Origin: JANQOH01 sp965200095
GTDB taxonomy: Bacteria > Pseudomonadota > Alphaproteobacteria > UBA7887
Direction of reading: 5' to 3'
Length of the DNA stretch: 64,000 nt
Assembly: GCA_965200095.1 (NCBI GenBank)
Contig: OZ241350.1
Coordinates: 1,488,001-1,552,000, forward strand
Of the stretch, positions 54,594-63,375 are shown piece after piece (position 1 is the first letter of the stretch; each line of letters begins with the position of its first letter). The position numbers and the translations under genes were made by a program. The notes below the pieces were generated by a model. The model worked only from the letters and a program-made list of their open reading frames with translations. It was not told the origin of the DNA and did not search any database.

Positions 54594-55031
54594 TCATCGG
54601 AGCAAACCGAGTTCGCGCAGTTCGGCGACCATGCCCGCCGGCATTTCCGCGGGCGGATAACCGCCCGTCCGGTCGGGCGGCGCGTCGCGCCCGTCGAGAT
54701 AACGCCAGCCCTGGAAAGGCCGCGCCCGGCGATGCTCGGTCTCGACTACCGCCGGATCGAGCAGAATCGCGCAGCGCTTGTCGCCGCCGACCCCCGCGAT
54801 CGCTTCCAGCGCAACGATCCGCTGGCGGGCGCGGATGCCGCCCCCGATCACCCAGTACAGCGATCCGCTCCCGGCGATCTCGTCGGCGCGCCGCGGCATA
54901 TGGCGAGTCGGATGCCGCAGGACCGCCGACTCGCCGGCGGCGCGCAGGCCGGCGAGGCGCGCGGTCTGTCGCGCGCGCAGACAGGCGACCGAGTCGACGC
55001 CGACGCACAGTTTCACCAGGTGCAGGGCCAT
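54594..55031 (-). CDS. DUF1489 family protein
   Basis: This 145-residue protein starts MALHLVKLCVGVDSVACL and contains RHMPRRADEIAGSGSLYWVI, IRARQRIVALEA and RPFQGWRYLDGRDAPPD, which together mark DUF1489, an alphaproteobacterial family of unknown function. The ATG at 55029-55031 is chosen over an upstream in-frame ATG because the conserved region starts there. Confidence 0.88.
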   Translation of the reverse strand: MALHLVKLCVGVDSVACLRARQTARLAGLRAAGESAVLRHPTRHMPRRADEIAGSGSLYWVIGGGIRARQRIVALEAIAGVGGDKRCAILLDPAVVETEHRRARPFQGWRYLDGRDAPPDRTGGYPPAEMPAGMVAELRELGLLR

Positions 55032-55122
55032 CGTCGCAAGGCATAGCCGATTCGCCGCCTTTGCGGACTTTTCCGCGTCCCCTCCTTGCGTCGCGCCCCG
55101 CAATGTCCGATATGGAGCCGCG

Positions 55123-55196
55123 GGGCCCGTAGTTCAGCTGGTCAGAACGCGCCGCTCATAACGGTGTTGTCGCGGGTTCGAATCCTGCCGGGCCCA
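55123..55196 (+). tRNA. tRNA with CAU anticodon (elongator Met or Ile2)
   Basis: Acceptor GGGCCCG pairs with CGGGCCC. The anticodon arm CGCCG-CTCATAA-CGGTG gives CAT. The T arm is GCGGG-TTCGAAT-CCTGC. The 3' CCA is not fully encoded (ACCG). The unpaired first base expected of the initiator tRNA is absent, so it is not fMet. Whether it is elongator Met or the lysidine-modified Ile2 cannot be decided by eye. Confidence 0.85.
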
Positions 55197-55226
55197 CCGC
55201 CGCCCCGCCGCGCGCCCGATCGGCGC

Positions 55227-57539
55227 TCAATCGAGATTGCGCAGCTTGATCCGGAACAGGATGTCCGTGGCGTCCGGCACGTCGCGCTGGCGGGTGAACC
55301 GCCGGCTGACATCCACGCTCACGGTCAGACATTCGTCGCTGTAGGCCACCGAGGCTCTCCAGTCCAGCGGCCCGCCCTTCTCGGCGAGGTCGCGCCGGTG
55401 GCCCACGCCGAGCTCCCAATAGCGGGCCGGGCTCACTTTCGTCCAGGCGTCGACATGTCTCACGCTCGACGGCTCGCCGGCGGCGCGCCCCGCGTTCGAC
55501 AGGCCGACATAGTGCACGCCGCCCCGCAGCCACGACGGGCCGGCGGCTACGGACAACGACCCGCGGCGCACCGATAGCCGGTCGCGGTCGAGACGGAAGC
55601 GCGCGGTCAGCCCCAGCCAGTCGGCGGGATGGATCGAGAGGCGGCCCACATAATCGGACGCCTTCGTCGCAAGGCCGGTATCGGGGTCGAAAGGAGCGTT
55701 CCCCCAGAGTCGCAAGGCCTGGCCGAACAGCAACTCGGCGCGCGCGTCTTCGGTCCCGAAAGCGCCGAAGCGCAGTCCCCACGCGCCCCGGGTCCCGCCC
55801 TCCACGCGGTCGAGACCGGGATACCGGTTGTCCTCGAACAAATTGAGCTCGTCGAATTCGAACGCGAGACTGTCGTCGTTGCGGATGAGATCCGCATCGC
55901 CCAGTTCGGTGACGTCGGGCGCGAGGATCGCCGTCGCCAGGGGTTCGATCGTCAGATTCCAGGAACCCGCAAGGCGCACCCACGGCCAGCGCCAGCGCAG
56001 CTCCGCTTGCGGCAGCGCGCGCCCCGCGAAGGCTTCTTCTATGGTCTCCGCCTCTCCCGCGGCGGGATTGGGACCGGGATCGACATCGGCATCGGTGACG
56101 CGGTACCCGTCCAGACGAAGCGACGCGGCGGCCGAAAGGCGGTCGCCGATCCCCGTCGACAGCGGCAGTCGCCAGCCGCCCGTCGTCGACAATCGGACGC
56201 TGCCGGCGCCCCGCCGCCGGGAGATCAGGCGGGTGTTCGCGTGCAGGTTCCACACATCGCCGCGGGCGCCGGGGTCGCTCCGGTAATCGAAATCGGCGAC
56301 GGGCGCGACGACCGCCGAGAGGTCCTCGTCGGCGTTCGGGTCGAAGCTCTGGAACCGCCAGGTGTCGACGGCGACCCGCCAGCGGCGATCGCGGCCGCGA
56401 AGGAACAGGTTCTCCGTCAGATACGGCTTGCCCCGCGCGAAGCCGAGCACGTCGTCGCTCCGCGACCCGCCCACCCCCTCTGTCTGGACGATGCTCTCCT
56501 CGAACAGCGACCCGCCGCCGAACTGATAACGCCGGAGATAGGTGGCGTCGGTGGCGCGCTCCACGGTGAAGCCGTAACGCCAGCGAGTCCCCAGCATAAA
56601 GTCGCCCGTCAGATTCGCATGGCCGCGCGTCTCGCCGGCGAATTCGGAGCCCGCAGGCTGCAAGTCGTCGCGCGTGACGCTGCCTTCGAGCACAAGCGAA
56701 CCCGCCGTCAGCTCGTGGCGATACTGCGCGGTGAGCACCGGCGTGCCGCGCGACAGGAAGATCGGCGTGATCGTCGTATCGCTGTAGGGCGACAGGACGA
56801 CGTACAGGGGCTGGAGCCAGGTGAAGCCGAAGAGCGTGTTCCGGCCCGGCGTCGGCGTCAGGAACCCCGTCTTGCGGCGCACCGTCGGGTCGGGCTGGCT
56901 CAGATACGGCGTGTAGAAGACCGGGAGGCCCACGAAGTCGAGCGTGGCGTCGCGGTAGGTAACCGTCTTGTCCTCGGGGTCGTGCAGCACCCTCGACGCC
57001 GCGATGCGCCACAGGGGCGGCGCGGCAGGGTCCTCCTCGCACGGCTCGCACGGGCTGTAGACCGCCTTCCTCAGTTCCGTCCGCCCGTCGACCGTCTTGC
57101 GACCCCCCGCCGCGGCAAGGCGCGACCGGTCGGTGAACAGGACCCCCGCGGGGCGCGCCGCGCCGCTCTTCAGATCGCCGGCGAAGGTCGCCTCGTCGGC
57201 GAACATCACCGTTCCCGACGGTTCGATCAACGAAACGTCGCCCGACGCCGACACGATGTCGCGCTCCCGGTCGTAGCGCAGACTGTCGGCTTGCAGCACC
57301 CGGGCGCCGCGCGACAATTCGACCCTGCCGCGCGCGGTCGTCGTTTGCGAGCGGTCGTCATGCGTCACTTCGTCGGCGAGAAGAAGCGCCGGTCCGCTGT
57401 CCGGCCCCGTGTCCGCCCCGCCTTCTTCGCCGCTCGCGACCTGCGCGCCGCCAAGGACCGCGAGGACAAGCGCCGTCGGGAGCGGCGGAAGCCGCCCGGC
57501 CGCCTCCCGCCGCTCAGCGCCCCGGGGCACCCCGGTCAC
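55227..57539 (-). CDS. lptD: LPS-assembly protein LptD
   Basis: This 770-residue outer-membrane barrel inserts LPS into the outer leaflet with LptE. A signal peptide (LPPLPTALVLAVLGGAQVASG) precedes the OstA-like jelly roll (LLADEVTHDDRSQTTTARGR, SLRYDRERDIVSASGDVSL). The barrel includes SPCEPCEEDP, with the Cys pair usual in LptD, and GLPVFYTPYLSQPDPTVRRKTGFL. The protein ends IKLRNLD. The start is a GTG at 57539 overlapping the lptG stop by four bases, and the signal peptide fits it. It completes the lptF-lptG-lptD operon. Confidence 0.95.
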   Translation of the reverse strand: MTGVPRGAERREAAGRLPPLPTALVLAVLGGAQVASGEEGGADTGPDSGPALLLADEVTHDDRSQTTTARGRVELSRGARVLQADSLRYDRERDIVSASGDVSLIEPSGTVMFADEATFAGDLKSGAARPAGVLFTDRSRLAAAGGRKTVDGRTELRKAVYSPCEPCEEDPAAPPLWRIAASRVLHDPEDKTVTYRDATLDFVGLPVFYTPYLSQPDPTVRRKTGFLTPTPGRNTLFGFTWLQPLYVVLSPYSDTTITPIFLSRGTPVLTAQYRHELTAGSLVLEGSVTRDDLQPAGSEFAGETRGHANLTGDFMLGTRWRYGFTVERATDATYLRRYQFGGGSLFEESIVQTEGVGGSRSDDVLGFARGKPYLTENLFLRGRDRRWRVAVDTWRFQSFDPNADEDLSAVVAPVADFDYRSDPGARGDVWNLHANTRLISRRRGAGSVRLSTTGGWRLPLSTGIGDRLSAAASLRLDGYRVTDADVDPGPNPAAGEAETIEEAFAGRALPQAELRWRWPWVRLAGSWNLTIEPLATAILAPDVTELGDADLIRNDDSLAFEFDELNLFEDNRYPGLDRVEGGTRGAWGLRFGAFGTEDARAELLFGQALRLWGNAPFDPDTGLATKASDYVGRLSIHPADWLGLTARFRLDRDRLSVRRGSLSVAAGPSWLRGGVHYVGLSNAGRAAGEPSSVRHVDAWTKVSPARYWELGVGHRRDLAEKGGPLDWRASVAYSDECLTVSVDVSRRFTRQRDVPDATDILFRIKLRNLD

Positions 57540-58633
57540 CCGTTGCGCGCGTGGAGCAGCAGACCGCCGCCCAGCGACACCGCGACCCCGCCCGGGGCCC
57601 AGGCGGCCAGAAGATAGGGGATCTGGCCGCTGGCCCCGTATGCCGCCGTAACGTCCGAGAACACGTAAACGCCGAATCCTGCGGCCGTCCCCAGCGCCAG
57701 CACCCATCCCGTCCGCCGGCGGCCGGCGGGGCGCAACGCGAAGAACGCCGCTATCAGGACCATGCCCGCATAGAGGACCGGGCTCGCCGCCATCGAATGC
57801 CAGTGCAGCCGGTGGCGGAGCGACGAAAAACCGGCGCGCTCCAGCGCCGAAATGAAACCCGGAAGTTTCCAGAACGATTGCGTGTCCGGCCCTGCGAAAC
57901 TGTCCTGGATACGGTCCAGAGTCAGGTTGGTGTCGAGACGCAGGGTTTCGAAACGTTCGGCCCGGTGGCCGGGCCCGTTCACATGCGCGTCGCGCAGCAG
58001 CCAGTGGTCGTCGCGCAGGTCGGCCGAGGCGGCGTCGATCCGTTCGGCAAAATCGCCGGCGGGCGCGAAGCGAAGGACGAAGACCCGGTTCAGCGACGGC
58101 GTTGCGGGGTCCACCGCCGCCGCGTGGACGATCTCCGATCCGCCCTTTCCGTCCGAACGATAGAGCCACAGGCCGTTCTTCGGCGTCGCCAGCCCGGTCG
58201 CCCGGTCGCGCAGATAGCGGTTGTCGAGCTCGCGGAATCCCGCCTGCATCGCGCTGGCCAGCGGACTGAACGCGGCCACCGAGAACAGTCCGACAAGGAC
58301 TCCGACGGCGACCGCCGGGAACAGGATCTGCGCCGTCGACAGACCGGCCGCGCCCGCGGCGGATATTTCATTGGTCCGCGTCAGCCTGGCGAGACTCAGC
58401 AGCGCGCCGAGAAGGACCGCATAGGGCAGCGCCCGCTGCGCCAGATAGGGCAGATGCAGCAGCGCCATCCGCAGCACGAGAGAGATATCCGCGCCGTCGG
58501 CGCGCGAGGCCCGGCGCCCCAGCTCCACGACATCGAGCATGAACAGCAACGCCACGAAGACGAAAAACGCGCCGCCGACGCCGGTCAGCACCTGACGGGC
58601 GACGTAAAGCCTGAAGATCGCCGAGTCCCGCAA
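57536..58633 (-). CDS. lptG: LPS export ABC transporter permease LptG
   Basis: This 365-residue inner-membrane protein has three N-terminal and three C-terminal membrane helices around a periplasmic beta-jellyroll. LYVARQVLTGVGGAFFVFVALL, LPYAVLLGALLSLARLTRTNEISA and the domain with NRVFVLRF are family-typical. The start is a TTG at 58631-58633, 15 bases after lptF. The four-base overlap with lptD suggests coupled translation. Confidence 0.93.
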   Translation of the reverse strand: MRDSAIFRLYVARQVLTGVGGAFFVFVALLFMLDVVELGRRASRADGADISLVLRMALLHLPYLAQRALPYAVLLGALLSLARLTRTNEISAAGAAGLSTAQILFPAVAVGVLVGLFSVAAFSPLASAMQAGFRELDNRYLRDRATGLATPKNGLWLYRSDGKGGSEIVHAAAVDPATPSLNRVFVLRFAPAGDFAERIDAASADLRDDHWLLRDAHVNGPGHRAERFETLRLDTNLTLDRIQDSFAGPDTQSFWKLPGFISALERAGFSSLRHRLHWHSMAASPVLYAGMVLIAAFFALRPAGRRRTGWVLALGTAAGFGVYVFSDVTAAYGASGQIPYLLAAWAPGGVAVSLGGGLLLHARNG

Positions 58634-58648
58634 CCGCTTCGACCCGCT

Positions 58649-59761
58649 TCAACCCGCCCGCGCGGGCCGCGCGGCGGCGCCGCGTCGTCTCGGCTCCGCA
58701 ACCAGCAACCGGGCCGCGACGACGCCGACCGCCACGACCGCGAGGCAGTAGACGCCCGCCAGCCACGGCGCCGCCGCCATCGCGTTGCGCAGCCCCATGG
58801 CCGCCGCCATGAAGGCGACGCCGGAGGCGGCTATCGCGACGACGCGCCACTGCTGCCGATGGCGGTCGAACTCGCCGGCGAGCAACCCCGCGCATGCGGT
58901 CAGCGCCAGCACGACGGCGTAGAAGGGGCTCACCGCGCGATGCCAGGCTTCCGCCAGGAATTCGCGCCGCCCGCGCTCGCCGATCCCGTCTTCGGGCCGC
59001 AACAACTCGTGGAGGTAGCGCTCGCCCGCCTTGCGCGACCGCTCGGGCGCCGGGTCGCCGCCGGCGACATCGAAGGCGTAACTGTCGAACAGCAGGAACG
59101 AGGCTCGCCCCTCGGCCCCGTCGACATGCTGCCGGCTGCCGCTCTCCAGCACGAACCGCGGCCCTTCGGGGGTGTCGAGCAACGCGCCGCGCTCGGCGAC
59201 CACCGTCGCCGGCTCCGCCGGGTCGCGCTCGTCATGCACCAGGATGCCGCGCAGGGCGCCTCCCTCGGCGCGTTCGCGCACGAAGATCGTGACTCCGTCG
59301 AGCGGCGTATTGAAAACGCCCTCGCGCAGCAGGGTGCTGGCGAGCGAATGGCGGAGCTCGAACTGGCGATCCTTGAACGCTCTCTGGCCGGCCGGCATCG
59401 CGTAGAGGTTGATGGCCAGAACCGCGAGCGCGACCAGCGCGCCCAGCGCGACCGCCGGGGCCGCCAGCCGCGCATTCGACGACCCCGCCGCGCGCAGCGC
59501 CACGAGCTCCGAATCCGCGATCATCCGGCGATACACGGCGACCGTCGCCACGAACGCCGCCACCGGCAGAATGATCGCCAGAACCGAAGGCAGCGTCAGC
59601 GTGGTCAACAGGACGAAGGTCGGGAACGGCAGGCCGTGATTGACGATCATGTCCACGAACCGCAGCGACTGGGTGAGCCATACGACGGCCGTCAGACAGA
59701 GAGCGGCGGCGAGGAACGGCCCGCCGAGGCGCGCCGCGATATAGAGGGATTGCCGTTGCAT
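58649..59761 (-). CDS. lptF: LPS export ABC transporter permease LptF
   Basis: This 370-residue partner of LptG has an N-terminal TQSLRFVDMIVNHGLPF, LPSVLAIILPVAAFVATVAV, and SELVALRAAGSSNARLA, all typical of LptF. A periplasmic domain with GILVHDERDPAEP follows, then three C-terminal helices. It is the first gene of the operon. The ATG is at 59759-59761; the long upstream frame is antisense to pepA. Confidence 0.93.
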   Translation of the reverse strand: MQRQSLYIAARLGGPFLAAALCLTAVVWLTQSLRFVDMIVNHGLPFPTFVLLTTLTLPSVLAIILPVAAFVATVAVYRRMIADSELVALRAAGSSNARLAAPAVALGALVALAVLAINLYAMPAGQRAFKDRQFELRHSLASTLLREGVFNTPLDGVTIFVRERAEGGALRGILVHDERDPAEPATVVAERGALLDTPEGPRFVLESGSRQHVDGAEGRASFLLFDSYAFDVAGGDPAPERSRKAGERYLHELLRPEDGIGERGRREFLAEAWHRAVSPFYAVVLALTACAGLLAGEFDRHRQQWRVVAIAASGVAFMAAAMGLRNAMAAAPWLAGVYCLAVVAVGVVAARLLVAEPRRRGAAARPARAG

Positions 59762-59786
59762 CGCCCGCCCGCGCACGCCGGCGCCC

Positions 59787-59817
59787 GTTGGTGACCGTTG
59801 GTGACCGTGTCCGACAC
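59787..59817. promoter_or_regulatory. Tandem decamer and palindrome between lptF and pepA
   Basis: GTTGGTGACC occurs twice without a gap (59787-59806), followed directly by the palindrome GTGTCCGACAC (59807-59817). They lie in the 123-base gap between divergent lptF and pepA, where both promoters must be. A regulator-binding site is likely, but the protein is unknown. Confidence 0.45.
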
Positions 59818-59884
59818 CATAAACATGTTGTCCGGCGCGGGGAAACGCCGATAGAGTGCGCGCCGCCGACAGGGGAGCGCCGAC

Positions 59885-61378
59885 ATGAAAATCGACTTCG
59901 CCGAACCCGATCTTTCGGTCGCCGATACGCTGGTCGTCGGCGCCCCGGCGGGAGGGCGTCTCGCGGCTTTCGCGAGCGACCTCGACGGGCGCATGGGCGG
60001 CGCCCTGAAACGGGCGATGAAACACGCCCGCTTCGACGGCAAGGCGGGGCGCTTCCTGTCCGTCCTCGCCCCCGGCGGGGTGGCCGCGGAGCGCGTCGTT
60101 GTCGCCGGCCTCGGCAAGATGCGGGAGTTCGACGAACTGGCCGCCGCAAAGCTCGGCGGCGGCGCGGTTGCGCATCTCCTTCGCTCCGGCGCGCAGCGCG
60201 CGGCGATTCTCGTCGAGCCGGGGAGGAGCGCGCCTGTCTCCCCGGCCGCTTGCGCCGCGCGCATCGCCCACGGCGCGCGGTTGCGCGCCTACCGCTTCGA
60301 CAAGTATCGCACGACGCTGAAAAAGGACGAAAAGCCGAGCCTTGCCGGAGTCACCGTCATGGCGGCCGACATCGGCGCCGCACGCGCCGCCTGGGAACCG
60401 CTCGACGCCCTGACGGACGGCGTGTTCCTCACCCGCGACCTGGTCTCCGAACCGGCCAACGTCCTGACTCCGCCGGCCTATGCGGCGAGAATCCTGGAAC
60501 TCGAGGCCGACGGCCTCGACATCGAGGTGCTGGACGGAGACCGTCTGCGCGAGATGGGCATGGGCGCCATTCTCGGCGTCGCCGCCGGCAGCGAGCATGA
60601 CGCCCATATCGCCGTCCTTCGCTGGAACGGCGCCCCCGACGGCGGAGCCCCCGTCGCCATCGTCGGCAAGGGAGTCACCTTCGACACCGGCGGCATCTCC
60701 ATCAAGCCGTCCGGCGGTATGGAAGATATGAAGTGGGACATGGGGGGGTCGGGCGTCGTCGTGGGCCTGATGCGCGCGCTCGCCCGGCGCCGCGCGGGCG
60801 TCAACGCCGTCGGCGTCGTCGGCCTGGTCGAGAACATGCCGTCGGGAACCGCGCAAAGGCCCGGCGACGTGGTGACGTCCTATTCCGGACAGACCATCGA
60901 AATCCTCAACACCGACGCCGAAGGCCGCCTCGTGCTCGCCGATGCGCTGTGGTACGCGCGCGAGCGCTTCGAGCCCCGCGTCATGATCGACCTGGCGACG
61001 CTCACCGGCGCCATCATCGTCGGTCTCGGAAAATATCAGGCCGGCCTGTTCAGCAACGACGACAGGCTCTCCAGGCGCCTCGTCGCCGCCGGCAAGGCGG
61101 TGGACGAGCCCGTCTGGCCCATGCCCATGGACGATCATTACGGGGAGCTCATCAAGTCCGATATCGCCGACGTAAAAAACATCGGCGGGCGCGGGGCGGG
61201 CAGCGTCACCGCCGCCAAATTCCTCGAACGTTTCGCCGGCGAAGGGCCGTGGGCGCATCTCGACATCGCCGGCGTCACCTGGACCGACAAGGCGGGGCCG
61301 CTCGCGCCGAAAGGCGGAACCGGCTTCGGCGTGCGCCTGCTCGACCGCTTCATCGCCGACCATTACGAAGACCGGTGA
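59885..61378 (+). CDS. pepA: Leucyl aminopeptidase (M17)
   Basis: This 497-residue dimetal peptidase has VGKGVTFDTGGISIKPSGGM-DMKWDM with metal ligands K and D, the signature NTDAEGRLVLADAL, and the bicarbonate-site region. PepA removes N-terminal residues and in some bacteria also binds DNA. It is followed by holC after 16 bases, a pairing common in proteobacteria. Confidence 0.96.
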   Translation: MKIDFAEPDLSVADTLVVGAPAGGRLAAFASDLDGRMGGALKRAMKHARFDGKAGRFLSVLAPGGVAAERVVVAGLGKMREFDELAAAKLGGGAVAHLLRSGAQRAAILVEPGRSAPVSPAACAARIAHGARLRAYRFDKYRTTLKKDEKPSLAGVTVMAADIGAARAAWEPLDALTDGVFLTRDLVSEPANVLTPPAYAARILELEADGLDIEVLDGDRLREMGMGAILGVAAGSEHDAHIAVLRWNGAPDGGAPVAIVGKGVTFDTGGISIKPSGGMEDMKWDMGGSGVVVGLMRALARRRAGVNAVGVVGLVENMPSGTAQRPGDVVTSYSGQTIEILNTDAEGRLVLADALWYARERFEPRVMIDLATLTGAIIVGLGKYQAGLFSNDDRLSRRLVAAGKAVDEPVWPMPMDDHYGELIKSDIADVKNIGGRGAGSVTAAKFLERFAGEGPWAHLDIAGVTWTDKAGPLAPKGGTGFGVRLLDRFIADHYEDR

Positions 61379-61394
61379 CGGCGGCCGGCGCGCA

Positions 61395-61859
61395 ATGGCC
61401 GACGCCGCGCCCTGTCCGGTCGCCTTCTACCATCTGACCCGGTCGCCCCTCGAACGCGCCCTGCCGCGGCTTCTCGAACGCGCGGTCGCGCAGGGGCTCC
61501 GGGTGTTGCTGCGCTGCGGCTCGCAGGCCCGCCTCGACGCGCTGAACACGCTCTTGTGGACATACGATCCGGCGAGTTTCCTTGCCCATGGCGGCCCGGG
61601 AGACGGGCGCCCCGGGGACCAGCCGATCCTGCTCTCTCTCGATGGCGTCAACGCCAACCGGGCCGACGCGCTGGTGCTCGTCGACGGTCTCGAGACCGGC
61701 GATCTTTCCGGCTTCTCGCGTTGTCTCGACCTTTTCGACGGCGGCGACCGCGACGCCGTGGCCGCCGCACGCGAGCGCTGGCGGCGTCTCGAGGCCGCCG
61801 GTCACGAGGTCGCCTATTGGGCGCAGACCGGGTCCGGAGGGTGGGAACGGCGACGCTGA
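61395..61859 (+). CDS. holC: DNA polymerase III chi subunit
   Basis: This 154-residue protein links the clamp loader to SSB. VAFYHLTRSPLERALPRLLE, LLRCGSQARLDALNTLLWTY, SFLAHG and QPILLSLDGVNANRADALVLVDG are family-typical. It lies directly behind pepA. Confidence 0.92.
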   Translation: MADAAPCPVAFYHLTRSPLERALPRLLERAVAQGLRVLLRCGSQARLDALNTLLWTYDPASFLAHGGPGDGRPGDQPILLSLDGVNANRADALVLVDGLETGDLSGFSRCLDLFDGGDRDAVAAARERWRRLEAAGHEVAYWAQTGSGGWERRR

Positions 61860-61874
61860 AACGGGAGAAACCCC

Positions 61875-61920
61875 GTTGACTCAAGCCCGGCCGTCGGCGA
61901 TGTTCGCCGTCGACTCAAGC
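61875..61920. repeat. Direct 12-bp repeat upstream of the OmpA-type gene
   Basis: GTTGACTCAAGC at 61875-61886 and GTCGACTCAAGC at 61909-61920 differ at one base, with 34 bases between starts. They occupy most of the gap between holC and the lipoprotein gene. The first contains a TTGACT that could be a -35 element. This may be an operator pair or part of a promoter. Confidence 0.4.
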
Positions 61921-61936
61921 GACAGGGAGCCAGGAC

Positions 61937-62791
61937 ATGACCGTTTCCCTTATGCAGCCGTGGCGTCCGGGCGCGCTCGCCGCGGGCGCGCTTGCGCTCA
62001 GCGCCTGCGGCCTGACGCTGGATCCGGCATCGCGAACGGCCGCCCCCGGCGGCGCCTTCGAGGCGGGCCTGCACAGCGGCTATCTCGCGCTCACGCAATC
62101 CGAATACGCCGAAGCGGATTACCGCGACAGCGATCATTTCGGTGCGCGCGTCCTTGCCCTCGCCGCCGGCGGCGCGGTGGCGCCCGAGGACATCGCGGCG
62201 CGCCGCCTGCCGGCCGATTCCGTCGCCGAACTGACGGATGCGCGCGCCCGCCTGGTCGAGGCGCTCGGCGCGGAAGCCGCCGCGAAAGCGCCGGACCCCG
62301 CCGCGCGCGCCCAGGTGGCTTTCGACTGCTGGATGCAGGAGCAGGAGGAGAACTTCCAGCCGCTCGATATCGAGCGTTGCCGGTCGGACTTCGCGATGGC
62401 GATGACCGAGGTCGACGAGGCCCTCGCGCCGCCGCCGCCCCCGCCGCCGCCTCCACCGCCTCCGCCGCGTTTCTACACGGTCTATTTCGATATCGACAGC
62501 GCCGAAATCACCGCCGTGGGGCGCTACGCCATCGGCCGAATCGTGGACGACTGGGGGGATCGGGACGGGCCGCTCGTCGTCGTGGGCCACACCGATACCC
62601 GGGGGACCGCGCGGCATAACCTGGAACTGTCCGACAAGCGCGCCGAGGCCGTGGCCGCCCTGCTCCGCGAGAGCGGCTTCGCGGGGAACCGGCTGACCGC
62701 GCTCGGAACCGGCGAGACCAATCTCGCCGTCCCGACCGCCGACGGCGTTGCCGAACCGCTCAACCGCCGCGCGACGGTCCGCGTCGAATAG
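61937..62791 (+). CDS. OmpA-family lipoprotein
   Basis: This 284-residue protein has a lipoprotein signal with lipobox LSAC (Cys near 25). A helical domain of about 140 residues follows, then a run of 13 prolines (about 164-176). The C-terminal OmpA peptidoglycan-binding domain has FYTVYFDIDSAEIT, VVVGHTDTRGTARHN-LS-RA and NRRATVRVE. It would link the outer membrane to peptidoglycan. The proline run is encoded by a near-pure CCG tract at about 62427-62465 and may vary in length. AGGGAGCCAGG precedes the ATG at 61937. Confidence 0.9.
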   Translation: MTVSLMQPWRPGALAAGALALSACGLTLDPASRTAAPGGAFEAGLHSGYLALTQSEYAEADYRDSDHFGARVLALAAGGAVAPEDIAARRLPADSVAELTDARARLVEALGAEAAAKAPDPAARAQVAFDCWMQEQEENFQPLDIERCRSDFAMAMTEVDEALAPPPPPPPPPPPPPRFYTVYFDIDSAEITAVGRYAIGRIVDDWGDRDGPLVVVGHTDTRGTARHNLELSDKRAEAVAALLRESGFAGNRLTALGTGETNLAVPTADGVAEPLNRRATVRVE

Positions 62792-62806
62792 ACGCCCGCT
62801 CGCAAA

Positions 62807-62836
62807 CCGGCTCCGGAGGCGCGCTTCCGGAGCCGG
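62807..62836. terminator. Hairpin after the OmpA-type gene
   Basis: CCGGCTCCGGA (62807-62817) pairs perfectly with TCCGGAGCCGG (62826-62836) across an 8-base loop, between convergent genes. No T run follows, so it may be a Rho-independent-like end for either strand or an RNA-stabilising hairpin. Confidence 0.5.
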
Positions 62837-62898
62837 GAACGGCGCCCAAGGGGCAGCGGCCGCTTCCCCGTCCGCTGCTCCTCGCCGACCCGACTGTC

Positions 62899-63318
62899 CT
62901 AACTATCGGTGCGCGGCGCCCAGGGGATGACGCGCACGTCGATTCCCTCCTCGCGCAGCGCTTCCGCTTCCCGGCGGTCGGCGTCGCCGTGGATGCTCCG
63001 CGGTTCGGTTTCGCCGTAGTGAATCTTGCGCGCTTCCTCGGGAAAGCGCCGGCCCACATGCTCGCTGTTCTTTTCGACCTCCGCGCGCAACGCGCGTAGC
63101 CGCTTGAGAATCTCGCCCCGCTTGCGGGACGCTTCGGGCGCAGGTTTCTCGCGCGCGGCGGCTATGTTGGGCGCCATCGGCGCCTTGCCCACTTCCGAAC
63201 TCCCGCACACGGGACAGGAAATCTCGCCGGCGGTCGCCTGCCGTTCGTAACCCGCGCTGTCGCGGAACCACGCCTCGAAGACATGCGAGCGGGAGCACCG
63301 CAAATTGTAGACGATCAT
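62899..63318 (-). CDS. DUF1178 family protein
   Basis: This 139-residue protein starts MIVYNLRCSRSHVFEAWF and has CPVCGS near 35-40, a coiled-coil middle (GEILKRLRALRAEVEKNSEHVG), and ends ARKIHYGETEPRSIHGDA then GIDVRVIPWAP. This is DUF1178, related to zinc-ribbon regulators. The first CxxxxH and CxxC suggest a metal site. Function is unknown. Confidence 0.88.
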   Translation of the reverse strand: MIVYNLRCSRSHVFEAWFRDSAGYERQATAGEISCPVCGSSEVGKAPMAPNIAAAREKPAPEASRKRGEILKRLRALRAEVEKNSEHVGRRFPEEARKIHYGETEPRSIHGDADRREAEALREEGIDVRVIPWAPRTDS

Positions 63319-63375
63319 CGGCTGCCGGCTCCTCGACGACTGGCTGCGCGGCCGCGAACCCTCCGGTTAGATGAC

